This document shows positions 35,421 to 47,768 of a stretch of 64,000 nucleotides of DNA, one piece after another. The DNA comes from Coniosporium tulheliwenetii (lineage: Eukaryota > Ascomycota > Dothideomycetes): positions 434,001 to 498,000 of the forward strand of contig JAPDRP010000002.1 of assembly GCA_030247845.1 (NCBI GenBank), given 5' to 3'. Every line of letters begins with the position of its first letter. Position 1 is the stretch's first letter. The notes beneath the pieces were generated by a model. That model was not told the DNA's origin and made no database searches. It saw only the letters and a list, made by a program, of their open reading frames with translations. A program made the translations under genes and the position numbers.

Positions 35421-37369
35421 ATGGGAAGTTGTAGGGCATCGATCAACTGCTTCGTTCCAGAATACCTCGAAGGTCCCTGCAACCAAAGCACTCTGTACTC
35501 GTACGATGGGAGTATTTATGATGCCATTGCTCCTTACGTCGGGCCCTGGCAGTATAACAATAGGTTTTACCTGCGGAACGATACCAGAATTTTCGACTGG
35601 AGTCTTATCAGCGAGCTGAGGAACAACGGTACCCTCGGTACCGTGCTGAAGAAATCCTCCGAGCCGTACTGCACATGGGTGGTTCCCTTTGACGCTGATC
35701 CTGACATTGTATGTCCTATGTGTGATTATGTTGCGCTTCGCCTCTAACTACTGGCAACAGGCTGGCATAGGGGTACGTGACCCTAATCCCCGAAGATAGT
35801 ACCTTGCTCAGTATCCGTTAGGTTCTCCTAGCGTTCCTGATTTCGACTTGGTTTACCCTTTTCTTTGTGGTATTCGCGTTTTTCTTTGTCGAAGGAAGTC
35901 TTCCTGATGAATCTCCGAATGGGCTGGACCAGCTTGTGATCCGGATTATGACGAGGCTAAAAGACTCAATCCAATTAATCAGCCTCAAAGCCTTGAGCAC
36001 GACAAGGTTAGGGAAATGGATTCAGTCTCGTGTTCTCGACACGGTCGGCCAGCGGCCAATGTCACTGAAAGCGCTCCGGCGGGCCCTCGTCATGTTGACC
36101 GACCAACAACTTGTTACCGGCGTCGCAATTCTCACCATCGGCTATATCCAGCACTGCACAATCACCCAGTATCACGCGCTCATAATCTCAAGTCTGGCCT
36201 GGATGTCCTTCGCGACACACGAAACATCATTTATATTTGCTGTGGAAGAACTACACAACAATTCTTTCGGAAAAGCATGGAGAACAGTTTGGATTGTCGT
36301 CCTCTTCTTCATGGTATCTATGGTCCAATTGGTAAATTATCATGTAGGCTTTGCTGCTCAGTTCGGGATGCCGACGCAGTGCATCTGGGACCACATGCGG
36401 AACGGCTGCGGACGGCAAGACTTTGACTTTTATTTTGTGGTGGTTCTGTTCCTTCTAACATTGAGCTTCCTGGGCACCATGAACGCCCTCTATCCGAGTC
36501 ACCTCGCCTGGGTGCTAGCTCTTGGCAAACCACTGCAGTGGCTTTTGCGTCTCCCCAGCCGACTCCACCGGAAGGCAAGGGCGAAAAGTCACGATAATCA
36601 GGCCACGCCCACACAGCGGATGTTGTGGTCCGCTGTTCGGCGCTTTGCGTTTGGGTTGGTGGTGATCGTCTTTACTGTGTCGGAGATCTTGTTTTCCAAC
36701 ATCTTTACCATCGCCCGTCTGTACGGTGTCCTTTTGTGGGGAACCATAAACGTGAGATGGGCCAAGAACAGTGCGGCTGATGGGGGCATGAGTGGAAGCG
36801 AGAGCGAATGGGGCTTTGGCCAGATACTGCAGGTTCTCCTCCTTGCGCTGCCCCTTTTCGCTCTGTTAGAGACCTTCACCGGTGAGGTTCACTCTTCGGA
36901 AGACCAGTCGGTGACGCTGACGGACCGCACAGGGGCCTATCTTCAGCCGCCTGAAGCGAAGCGGGCTGAAGACAGTGAAGAGAAGCTGAATGAAGAGGGC
37001 TCGGCTACGTCTATACCAAGCGGCGAGACGACACACACCACTGAACCCGAGCATATGGTATCGTTTGCAACTCCCGGAAACTCTGTTTCCGAGCCCCGGA
37101 CAGCCCTTGGCCTCCGTAGGCGGTCTGGGATGGCTGATGTGGAAAGAAGAGGCAGGACATTGCATTCAGATGTGGAATGGGCGCTATATTCCGCGGCAGC
37201 GGAAAGCGATGGAGATGAAGGGAAAAAGCAGAAAGACCCAGATCAGGACCCATTTGACCTTGAGAAGCAACTTTCTGAGAGTCTTCATTTCAAAATCTGC
37301 CTCATGTCGGTAGTTTTGTCGATGTTTGTTTTGTTGACATTGTCGGCGGTCTCAGGACATCCTATATAG
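35421..37369 (+). CDS. Polytopic membrane protein with a 12 nt microexon
   Basis: The start is the ATG at 35421 (acaATGgg), because the longer upstream frame opens with TTG. Exons: 35421-35708, 35761-35772 and 35822-37369. Both introns (52 and 49 nt) have GTATGT or GTACGT donors. The middle exon is only 12 nt and encodes AGIG, restoring DPDI-AGIG-VLLAFLIS, the 'DPDIAGIGV' motif familiar from a large fungal membrane-protein family. At least six hydrophobic segments follow (for example VAILTIGYIQHCTITQY, VWIVVLFFMVSMVQLV, FVVVLFLLTLSFLGTM, LQVLLLALPLFALL), then a charged cytosolic stretch and a final helix (MSVVLSMFVLLTLSAV). The N-terminus is Cys-containing and probably lumenal or extracellular. 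The role is unknown; I did not identify a transporter signature. Confidence 0.78.
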
Positions 37370-38969
37370 TGATTTTCGCACATGGCGCGCACGTGTAGCT
37401 CCGACACTTGGGAAACAATTAGTTCTGCAGCAAGAAAGTAGGTCCATAAGACGTTCCGATATCCGTCACCAGAGCCAGTTTATGAGCTTCATAGCCTACC
37501 TTAGAATCGTCGAATCCGTCCACTCCCTTCCTGCGCCCAGCACGCCGCGAAAGTGCGGTCAAATTTGCGTACGAAAAGCGTGATAAAAGGAGGGCAAACA
37601 ACAGCAGCGTCCATATTGGCGCCTCCCACGACCATTAAAGTGTACAATAGCCCGCAGAGTGCAGTCCATCAATTCTGCTCCCTAGGACATGGAGAGTTTT
37701 ACCTACTCTCGAACAAAACGAGGCCGTTGTTAGTATGCCCGGTTACGTGTAGCAGTGCACTCTCGGTGCGAGGGTTCCATACGCGTATGGAGAAAGACCT
37801 TTGTGATCCGTATCATGCCCGGTTGAGACCTCAATTATCGTGCAAGCATAAAGAATCTTATCTTGCCGGGCACATTAGAGAACCATGAACCCTACCGCAT
37901 CTGCTGCAAATGCAGGGCCGAGATGCTGACCAAGACGAGTCGGAAGTGAGACTGGGCTTGGCTCGGTTCGGGAGCAGGGAGCATCCGTGTTCCGTGTCGC
38001 TAGCAGACGACAGAGAACGATTTCATGAAATTAGTTTTGAGGCTCTCTTTCGTTAAACAAATTTTTGCTTGCTGAAACAGGTCGAGGGACATTGCTGCTT
38101 CGCCAACACAAGGATCCTGAGACAAAGAGGCTCTTCCAGCCGCGGTGCGACGCGGTCGCGTTCCTGCAACCGCTTTGACAGCTCGCGGCGGACAAACGCC
38201 GTTGTCCCGTTGAGCAGCGCTGCGGCCTGGTGCCGGACTCCGAATTTCCCAGGGCGTGGTGCGCTGACATCACATGGCGACCACTGCTTCAGATGATAAC
38301 TCGGGTTGGTGATGCCTGAGACCGCTGAATGCAAATTTTCAGCGCGTCACTAACTATCAGTCTGAAGAGCTCTAACAGGCGCTAAGGCAGCCTGCTGCGC
38401 CACTGTTCTGCGTTTGCGTTCGAAGTTCTGTTGTGTTGCAGAAAGCGAGGAGAAGCCTGCAACGACGTCAAGCCACTGCGTGCCCGCTCACGCGACTCCG
38501 CAGCACAACGCATGCTCCGTGATAGCTCCGCCCGTGTCTCCCCTTGCCCGTTGCAGTCACATTTGCGAGCTGTAGCCTATCTCGACGAAGCTTCAGCCCG
38601 CCCAGCGCTGTGCCGGGCAGTCTGATGTCCCGCTCGCTTGCTTACTTGCATATGACGGGTGCGGCCTCCACGCGGGTCGAAATTTGGTGGAACATGATTT
38701 AGCGCGCCGAGAAATTGCGCTCTGCCAGCCACAACCACCGCCTAAGCCTCCGTCCGCAGCCGCTTCCTCTCACGCACCCCATCTCTTTACCTTCACAACC
38801 TCCCGAGCCTCGCTGCCTGCAGAGTACCTTTCCGCGAAGCATCTTACCGCTATCTCATCGGGGCAGTCTTTCGACCACATTGCGAATCTTGGGGCCGCCG
38901 TTATCGACCCTCGGCGACTGGCTGCCACTTCGACATTTTACTGTGCGGATCGCCCGACGATCCCACAGC
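37370..38969. other. Intergenic upstream of AUR1
   Basis: Small frames on both strands lack recognisable content. The AUR1 frame is open upstream of its ATG (to about 38715) but only from non-ATG codons and with 5'-UTR-like composition. Confidence 0.45.
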
Positions 38970-40506
38970 ATGAAAGCTTCCGCCTACATACCTTCCTACG
39001 ATCGTTCCGTGCAGATGTTCTCCAGAGCAAAGGTCCTCCCGGCATGGCCGTCGATACCAGTCTTCATACCGCATAGAGTGCGGCGAAAGTTTCGAGCGGC
39101 ACGGTCAAAGGTCCACAGCAGGCAGACGCCCACGTCATCCATCACCGCCCTCGAAACTTCCTTCGACCCCGCCGACACCCTCCGGTCACTGCGCAATCAC
39201 CAGTGGTCATTCTACGATGGTCAATACGTGTTCCTGGCCGTCGTTGGCATATTCTCGCTGTCGGTTATGGAGGAGCCTGGACCTTTCCTGAAGACAATAA
39301 TTGCAACACTTTTAATGGCCTCCTTAATCATCCCGGTAACTCGGCAGTTCTTCCTCCCCTTTCTTCCCGTAATTGCGTGGCTGGTTCTCTTCTATTCCTG
39401 CAAGTAAGTCTACCATCTATGTTGGCCCTGGCTTGTGCAGGATCGAGGTCATGCGGCGCCCCATCTTGTGGGGTAACGAAGAATGTGGCTGTATCCCTTG
39501 CCGCAAGCGCATTGTAATGAGAGAATCGTACTAATCTCTCTGCAACAGGTTCATTCCTGGAGACTATCGACCGCCGATATGGGTGCGTGTTCTGCCTACG
39601 CTCGAGAATATCCTCTACGGCGCCAATCTGAGCAATATCCTCTCCGCACATAAGCATGTGGTCCTAGATGTTCTGGCATGGCTTCCCTATGGAATCACGC
39701 ATTTCGGAGCGCCGGTCGTGGTCTCAGCAATCATGTTCGTATTCGGCCCACCCGGTACAGTGCCGACATTCGCGCGAGCTTTCGGGTACATGAACGTTGC
39801 GGGAGTCATCATACAGATGCTGTTTCCCTGCTCGCCACCCTGGTATGAGAACCTATATGGTCTCGCGCCAGCCAACTACAGCATACCAGGATCTCCCGCC
39901 GGTCTTGCGCGTATCGACAAGCTGTTCGGCATCGACCTTTACACATCTACATTTACCGCCTCCCCATTGGTCTTTGGAGCATTTCCGTCGCTGCACGCAG
40001 GCAACTCCGTCATCGAAGCCCTCTTCATGAGCCACGTCTTTCCGCGCCTTCGACCTCTCTTCGTCCTCTACGCTCTATGGCTATGGTGGGCGACCATGTA
40101 CCTCTCGCATCACTATGCCGTGGACCTTGTTGGCGGCGCTTTACGTAAGCTACTCGCTTCTGTTTCTCAGTGGTATTGCTAAGATCTCGCAGTTGCAGCC
40201 ATTGCCTTCTTCTTCGCCAAAGCCAATTTCCTACCGCGGTTGCAAAAAGACAAGGAGTTCCGCTGGGACTACGATTATGTGGAACTCGGCGAAGTCCAAG
40301 ATGGTGTCGCCTACGGCATGCCGGATCTGTACCAGCAGTTTCAGCAACCCAGTGCCGACAGCGATGAATGGACTATCGGTTCATCCTCTTCGTTCTCGTC
40401 CGGAACTCGAAGCCCATCTATGGGTGCTAGGAGTCCGATTGATGATCCTCAAGGCCTGTGGGAAGGAGACACACTTGCGTCCCATTCTGACCACGAACGA
40501 ACGTGA
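38970..40506 (+). CDS. AUR1: Inositol phosphorylceramide synthase catalytic subunit (AUR1/AurA)
   Basis: Golgi enzyme that transfers phosphoinositol from phosphatidylinositol to ceramide; essential in fungi and the target of aureobasidin A. Three exons, 38970-39403, 39549-40144 and 40193-40506, give 447 aa. Splices restore SCK|FIPGDYRPPIW and GGAL|LAAIAFFFA. The PAP2-like catalytic motifs are present: FGAFPSLHAGNSVIEALF with the first His, and SHHYAVDLVGG with the second His and Asp. Several membrane segments flank them (for example PFLPVIAWLVLFYS, FVLYALWLWWATMYLS). The C-terminal tail is Ser-rich and cytosolic. The start is the ATG at 38970, since the upstream in-frame open stretch lacks ATG. 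Length and motifs fit the family well. Confidence 0.95.
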
Positions 40507-41685
40507 ACCCAGTGGTTGGAGATTTTGGTATAGCAGCACCCCACACCTCTATACCTCAACCTCCTCTTACCGGAATCGTCCTGGATACATTTTCCGAGGA
40601 GGACCATATGTCCTCGCTCACGCTTACGAGTTATGCATCGCACGGCGTCGTCCAGCATTTCCAGCGGTCATTCTCGGGTCCACTTTTAATACTAGCGATA
40701 GAGGGCATCTGGCATCCGGCATCCAGCATCCAGCATCATCCGTACCACTTTGCCCACCTTCGACACTTCGCGGTGGGCACATCAATCCCGGCGGAAACTT
40801 ACCAAGCTGGCCATCATGTTCATTCTACGAGCTTTCCCTATCGGTCGTGGTACCCAGGGGGCCCGATTCGAACGTCCTGCTTTTTGGGATTCATCATTGC
40901 TCATTATACCCTTAGACATTCGCTTGTACCAGTACTGTATCATCACGGTCGCTTCTGATGAGTAGAGAGGATCCGGCGTTGGGGCCTGCACAGGGGGCCA
41001 GAACCTGCAAGGGCGTTTGGAGCCGCAGTGGATGCTGGAGAGGATGCCTCGCCAGGGAGCGTGAGGAGTTGTACAGAGGGGAAAGGCTTAGGACTGCACG
41101 CGGTGGGATCCTGCATGCGAGAACTCAAGGATGGAAAGGCAGTGGAGGAGGGCGGGGCGTGGGGAGGCGGGTTGTATAATGGTAGTCTGTAATGCTTAAT
41201 ACGTCGAAATGGCGTGGAATGGGGATACGAGCTCCCTTCATCTTCCAGAAAGAATCCTTGGTATGCCACCATAGCTTTGATCCATTTGCTGAGACAGGCG
41301 TGGTTCCTCGCCTTCCTACGACAGCTCATGTGATACGTGCCTCACGAGGCATTCCGCTGTTCTCAGAGCAAAGCTTTAAGTGAGCCGGTTTCTCGCCTTG
41401 TATCGCTGCTGGGCAGCACACATTGCATAGACACTGTAATGCTAACCATCTCTCCCACGCCGATTCGAGGTTGATGGAGTTGAGAGACGATGCCAAGACC
41501 AAAAGGTGCCTCGGGAGGTTCCAGGCTGCACGTCACCTGCTCAGGCGACAGCTCGCTTGACGCGACGCGACGGACCCAGGTTGCCTCACGCTTTCAAATC
41601 CTCGTACCGCCACCAGACTCCCAACTTCTACCAACCACCATTCTTCTTCGATTGTGTTTCGGCTTGGACCAGTGGTTCGGACAAT
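40507..41685. other. Intergenic between AUR1 and RAD54, includes RAD54 5' UTR
   Basis: It holds a short run of about 7 bp repeats (GGCATC(C/T)) near 40708 and the probable 5' leader of RAD54. No further gene was recognised. Confidence 0.45.
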
Positions 41686-44181
41686 ATGTAAGGAACATAC
41701 CATCGTGTTACACGTCAACCTCTAACGCGCTATAGGCACCGTCCGAAGACTGTAGTTCTGACCGACGACAAAGAGAACTGCGCGCCTGGTTCGCAGAAAG
41801 CCGTCCGACTTTACGGAGGCACACCGCAGTCCGTCGACCGCCTCATTCGACCGTTCAAATGTCCCGGCTCTGCAATGCCTACGCGGGCTTCTGAGAAACC
41901 TGCAAGGAAACGGCGCAAGATCAGTTATGCAGATGCGGATGGCAGCACGGAAGACGGGGACAAGCCATACTCGAACGAGGACCGCCTGGCCCTCGCAACA
42001 CGAGACGTCAATAGGTTCCCCATCTTCAAGGTCAAGGATAAGGAGACGACCTTCCGTGCACGGTTCGCTGTGCCTTTGATCAACAAGGACGCTGGCGCCT
42101 ACAATGCCTTCCGGCCGGCACCGCTTCTAGGGATGAGGCAAGGCGCTGTATTCGTTGCAAAGCCCCTTCATGACCCGAGTGGGGAGTTTGCTATCGTCCT
42201 GTACGATCCGACGGTCGATGATAAGCCGGTAGCGAAGGGGGACGCGGAGCAGAAGGCGGACGACGAGACGAAAGACAAACCGAAGCTCGACGAACCGATA
42301 ATGCACAAGAGCTTAGCTGATATACTCGGGCTGAAGAAGAAGGTTGAGGACCGGCCTCGGGTCCCTGTTGTGATTGATCCCAGACTCGCAAAGGTTCTCC
42401 GCCCCCATCAGATCGAGGGCGTCAAGTTCCTGTACCGTGCCACGACAGGATTGATCGATCCGAAGGCGAACGGTTGCATCATGGCAGATGAGATGGGTTT
42501 GGGCAAGACCCTCCAGTGCATCGCCTTGATGTGGACCCTATTGAAGCAGTCACCTGACGCCGGCAAATCAACTATACAGAAGTGCGTTATCGCTTGTCCA
42601 TCCAGTTTGGTCAGGAATTGGGCAAATGAGCTGGTCAAGTGGCTCGGCAAAGATGCGGTTAATCCATTCGCCATAGACGGCAAGGCTACAAAAGAAGAGT
42701 TGACGCAGCAGCTGAGGCAGTGGTCCATCGCCAACGGCAGAGCCGTTACTAGGCCTGTCCTTATCGTCTCCTACGAAACGCTACGCCTAAACTGTGAAGA
42801 ACTTCGCAACACACCTATCGGGCTACTGCTGTGTGACGAAGGCCACCGACTCAAGAACGGCGAGAGCCAAACCTTCACCGCGTTGAACGGACTGAACGTC
42901 CAGAAGCGCGTTATCCTCTCTGGCACGCCAATCCAAAACGACCTCTCCGAATACTTCTCACTCCTCAACTTTGCCAATCCAGATTACCTGGGAACACGCA
43001 ACGAATTCCGCAAGAAATACGAGCTTCCCATTCTCCGTGGCCGAGACGCAGCCGGCACGGATACCGATCGCAAGAAGGGCGATGAGTGTCTAAAGGAGCT
43101 GCTCACGCTTGTCAATAAGTTCATCATCCGGCGCACAAACGACATTCTCTCCAAGTACTTGCCAGTCAAGTACGAACACGTTGTCTTCTGCAACCTGGCT
43201 CCCTTCCAAACCGACCTCTACAACCACTTCATCAGGTCACCGGACATCAAGTTACTTCTACGCGGCAAAGGCAGTCAACCTTTGAAAGCCATCGGCATGC
43301 TCAAGAAGCTATGCAACCACCCCGACTTGCTCGATCTGCCGACAGACCTGCCGGGCTGCGAGGAGTTCTACCCAGCAGACTTCGTACCCAAGGATGCCCG
43401 TGGCCGCGACAGGGATGTCAAGCCATGGTACTCCGGCAAGATGCTCGTGCTCGACCGCATGCTCGCGCGAATCCGCCAAGACACAAACGACAAGATCGTC
43501 CTCATCAGCAACTACACGCAAACCCTCGACGTATTCGACAAGCTCTGCCGCTCTCGCGGCTACGGCTGTCTCCGCCTCGACGGCACTATGAACGTCAATA
43601 AGCGGCAGAAGCTCGTCGACAAATTCAACGACCCGGAGGGCCAAGAATTCGTCTTCCTCCTGTCCAGCAAGGCCGGCGGCTGCGGCCTCAATCTCATCGG
43701 CGCAAACCGCCTCGTCCTCTTCGACCCGGACTGGAACCCCGCTGCTGACCAGCAGGCCCTTGCGCGCGTGTGGCGCGACGGCCAGAAAAAGGACTGTTTT
43801 GTGTATCGCTTCATCGCGACCGGCACGATCGAGGAGAAGATCTTCCAGCGCCAGTCTCATAAGCAGTCGCTCTCGTCGTGCGTCGTTGACTCCGCTGAGG
43901 ACGTCGAGCGCCACTTCTCGCTCGACTCGCTGCGCGAGCTGTTTCAGTACCGCCCCGGCACTACGAGCGATACGCATGATACGTTCAAGTGTAAGCGGTG
44001 CAAGTCGGATGGGAGACAGCATATCAAGGCGCCGGCTATGCTGTATGGAGACACGAGCACGTGGAATCATTTTGTTAATGATGGGGAGAGTGGGCCGTTG
44101 GGGAGGATTCAGGATTTGTTGCTTAGGCAGGAGACGAGTGAGAAGGATGTTAGTGCTGTATTTCAGTATATTAGCCATTGA
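41686..44181 (+). CDS. RAD54: DNA repair ATPase Rad54 (SNF2 family); start codon split by an intron
   Basis: Motor protein that works with Rad51 in homologous recombination, remodelling chromatin and driving strand exchange. The conserved frame extends upstream of the first in-exon ATG (41875) to HRPKTVV...DDKEN, and only an intron at 41688-41735 (GTAAGG, CTAAC, TATAG, 48 nt) supplies a start: AT (41686-41687) joins G (41736) to give ATG CAC CGT CCG. The protein is then 815 aa, normal for Rad54. Motifs: Walker A DEMGLGKT near residue 250, DEGH box CDEGHRLKN near 367, ILSGTPIQNDLSEYFSLLNF, and the C-terminal helicase blocks LISNYTQTLDVF, LRLDGTMNVNKRQ and GGCGLNLIGANRLVLFDPDW with the Arg finger in ALARVWRDGQ. 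The zinc-like CKRCKSDG stands near the end. All ATPase motifs are intact. Confidence 0.96.
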
Positions 44182-45121
44182 GCGTTTGTGTGCTGGTGTT
44201 GGCTTGAGCGGTTTGGGCGGTGGGTCTCGGGCGTTCATAGACAGGTCGGACATGAGGTGTGATGAGTGTATCTCGCTAGAATCGCTTAGAGGCTCTGGAA
44301 TATTGCGTCCAAGCATAGTTGGCACGGCAATGTCGGAAGACCGTTTAGCAGCAACCTATCCAAATATCCGGAAACACGCACTGAAACGGTCTAGAAAGTC
44401 TTGAGTACCGGCTCGTAATGCAAAGCTATTGTTGGCCTCAAAACAACAGTCTTGTGATATAAGTCAAGTAACGCAAGAATACCAGATCTGATACATTAAA
44501 ACATGATCTTGCCAGCACAGGCTGCTCCTCTCATAGGAGCCGGAAGACCCCAACCAGAGAACTCCTTTCCGTCGCAGTGGAAAGATGGGGCGGAGGCTGT
44601 CGCCTCGAGGCTTCGCGAGTGGAGACACAGATCTAACCCAAGATCCATGAGTACCGCCACTTGTGACAATCAGTCCTGCAGTGCTTTCTTCTCGCAACAG
44701 CGTAGAGAGTGGTCATATGAAGATCTGAACAGTCCTAAAAGCTCCCTGCGGTAGAAGCGAGCTCACTGTGAGCGTGGCCCCGCTGTAACTGTTCAATTCC
44801 ACGAGGACATGCTCTGTTAGAAGAATTGTGATCTTAGCCGGTGTGAGTTGACACGAGGATGTATAGAGCCTTTCCTAGCCGTAGGGTATACCAGGAGGCT
44901 TAGTAGGCCCTCCTTAACAAGCGGTTTTTTGCTTGGTGCCACGCTAATTGCAGCTTCTGAGTTGATTGAGCGCACCCCCTTGCTATCAAGCTTAGTCCTA
45001 GAAGCCTCTGCACCCATCTCTCTTTTTTTTTTTTTTTTTTGGTGAGATACTGGAGTCCGGGGTGCGAGAATTACCCGACCGGCTCATATACAAACCCACT
45101 TTGCCGCCTTGCCCGCTCCAT
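44182..45121. other. Intergenic between convergent RAD54 and ATM1
   Basis: No gene was seen. It contains an 18-base T run at 45023-45040 downstream of the ATM1 stop (which lies at 45122, reverse strand). Confidence 0.5.
45023..45040. repeat. T18 mononucleotide run
   Basis: Eighteen consecutive T on the + strand. On the ATM1 (reverse) strand this is an A18 run about 80 bases past the stop. Its length may be unreliable in the assembly. Confidence 0.8.
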
Positions 45122-47768
45122 CTACCTACTCACTTCCCGTCGGTCCCTCCCCTCCACATCCTCAGCGAGCGCAACATCCTCGGCATTATCACCGAACTTC
45201 ATCTCTTGTGCTGTATAAAGGTCAGCGGCGAACACTTGACTATACCGAACAGGAAAGCTTACCACTCCACAACTCAGAATACACGCCTCCCTTGTCAATC
45301 AGGTTTTCGTGCGTCCCGCTCTCCGCAACTTGGCCCCCACTTAGGACGATGATGAGGTCGCTGTCGTAGATAGTGCGGAGCCGGTGCGCCACGAAGACTG
45401 AGGTGCGTTTCTTTTCTTTAAGGATGCTGTTGATGTTTTGGAGGAGCGTGGTTTCGGTGTGGGTGTCCAGGGCGGATGTCTACGAACGTCAGTATATCTG
45501 GAGATACCTAATACACAGGAGGTTCGGATGAGTGGAGAAGGAAAGCTTACCGCTTCATCGAAGAAGAGCAGAGGTGGGTCTTTCAAGATGAGTCGTGAGA
45601 TAGCCAGGCGCTGTTTTTCGCCACCTGTGCGATCGTCAACAACGTTTTTCTTTTCTTCATAGACTTGAGCCGTTCTCATACCTGAAATCATCATCCCTCT
45701 CTCTCCAACCATCGTCTGATACCCCTCCGGAAAGTGCGCAATCGTCTCGCTCAGCCTCGCTCTCTCCGCCGCCGCACGAACCTGCTCCGGGCTAGCCTCC
45801 ATATTCCCATAACGAATATTATGTTCGATCGTGTTATTGAACAGCGGCGTATCCTGGGGCACAACCCCAATCGCCTTCCTCAGACTCTCCAAACTCACAT
45901 CCCTAATGTCCTGTCCATCGATCAAGATCCTCCCCTCCTGGACATCATAGAACCTAAACAGCAGCCTCAGGATCGTCGACTTCCCGCACCCCGACGGACC
46001 TACAATCGCCACCTTCTTTCCCGCCGGAATCGTGAGGGTCAGGTTCTTGAGGATCGGCCTCGCGGGCGTATACCCAAACGTGACATTCTCGAACCTGATC
46101 TCCCCGCCCGTCAGCAGCAGCGGCTTCGCGCCCTCCTTCTCCTTGACAGCCACATTGACCTTCTGCAAATTAAACAGCGTCTCCATATCCAGCAGACTCT
46201 GCCGGAGCTCCCTGTACACGCTCCCGAGGAAGTTGAGCGGCACGGACAGCTGGAAGACGAGCTGGTTGACCATGACGAGGTCGCCGACGGTGAGGTTGCC
46301 GGATGCGACGCCCGAGGCCGCGAGGTACATCATTGCGGTCAGGGCGGAGGAGAAGATGAGGTTTTGGCCGCTGTTGAGGAGGGCAAGAGAGGTGGCGACA
46401 CGGATGGAGGCCGCTTCGTAGGATTTTAGGGCGGAGTCGTAGCGGGAGACTTCGTATTTTTCGTTGTTGAAGTACTGCGGGATACTGTCAGTGAACGAAG
46501 GTGCGAAGAGAGCGGCAAGCGGCTGGGAAGCTGGAGAAAAGGGGGAGAGAATGGTCGCACCTTTACAGCTTCGTAGTTGATCAGAGAGTCTACGGCGACG
46601 GTTGCGGCTTTGTTGTCCGCGGCGTTGGCGGCTTTTCGGAACTTGGTCCGCCAGGAGGTGGTCAGGATCGTGAACGCGGTGTATGCAACCATGGTGGTTG
46701 CGGTGATGACGGCGAATTGGGCGCCGTATTGGTACGTCTGCGTGTTTCAGTCATGGTACAGATGAGATTGTGGCCGGAGAATAGTGAGGTGGCTTACGAG
46801 GATGCCGCACACTAGGAAGATTTCTAGTGCGGTGGGAAGTACGTGGAAGACCATGGATGTTAGCAAGAAGCTGATGCCTTTCGTACCTCTGTCAATTGCT
46901 CTTGTGAGGCCTCCAGTTTGCCGTGAGAGATGGAAGTTCAGGTCCAGCCGCAAGAGGTGCTCGAAGACGCTGCAGGCAACACGCCGTATAGCCTTCTGTG
47001 CAACGCTTGCGAATACGGCATTCCGCGCTTCTTGGAAGAGGGTGGCACTGATTCTGGTGACTCCGTCTAGACATCCGTTCAGCTTTCATGTCACACAGTT
47101 GTTGTCAAGACGCTTACACGCAAGGATCATCGAGCCGGCTACTGTCCATGCCGTCCCACCCACGGCCAGGAAGTCTATGTTCATCGAGTCTACAATGCTT
47201 TTGAAGTAGAATGGGACTTGCACATTTAAGATCTATCATGAATGATGAGTATATATACATGGTTTGGTCGCTGGAACGCGTTACCTTTGCGCCGACCAGT
47301 AAACCCACAGACAATCCAACCCTGAACCTGGTCCCCAGATTGTCCTTGAACGTATATCAGAGATGGCCGCGTGGTGCATGTTATCTTGACAGGCGATACC
47401 TTCGGCCATAGATATCTCGACATCTCCTTCATTATCGCCCAATCCGCCTTGCGCTGCTCTTTATTGGATACTGTTTTCTCTGACAAGAATGCATCCTGCT
47501 TTCCTGGAGTAGCAGGCTTCTCTCTCTGCATAGACTCTGGTTTCACACCCTGCTGCCCTTGACTCTTCCCCTGGATCTCTTTCTGTACAATCTGTATTCG
47601 TGCTTCATCCTTTCTGTGACGAGGCGTGGTCGCGAAGATTCGGACAGATGTCGCTCGTAAGACTCGTTGATTATTCCATGCCAGAGCTGGTGCCCGGATC
47701 TGCTGTCCCCATACTGATGAGATGGAGCGCGCAGCGCATGCACTCCGTAGTAGATGACGTGCCAGCAT
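45122..47768 (-). CDS. ATM1: Mitochondrial ABC exporter Atm1
   Basis: Half-transporter of the mitochondrial inner membrane that exports a glutathione-linked sulfur compound needed for cytosolic Fe-S proteins. Nine exons fit: 47768-47400, 47344-47285, 47232-47118, 47066-46798, 46737-46561, 46474-45682, 45624-45551, 45479-45263 and 45210-45122, totalling 720 aa. The N-terminus is Arg-rich without early acids (MLARHLLRSACAARSISSVW), a matrix-targeting presequence. Membrane-domain blocks: NVQVPFYFKSIVD, HLSRQTGGLTRAIDRGTKG and FNNEKYEVSRYDSALKSYE. ATPase: Walker A GPSGCGKST, Q-loop VVPQDTPLFN, signature SGGEKQRLA, Walker B LLFFDEATSALDT and H-loop VAHRL. One intron falls inside the signature (SG|GEKQR) and another just after Walker B. 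The start is divergent from AIM24, 287 bases away. Confidence 0.95.

Noticed and set aside
45023..45040. T18 run as a promoter or terminator element
   Set aside because: A mononucleotide run alone supports neither; listed only as a repeat.
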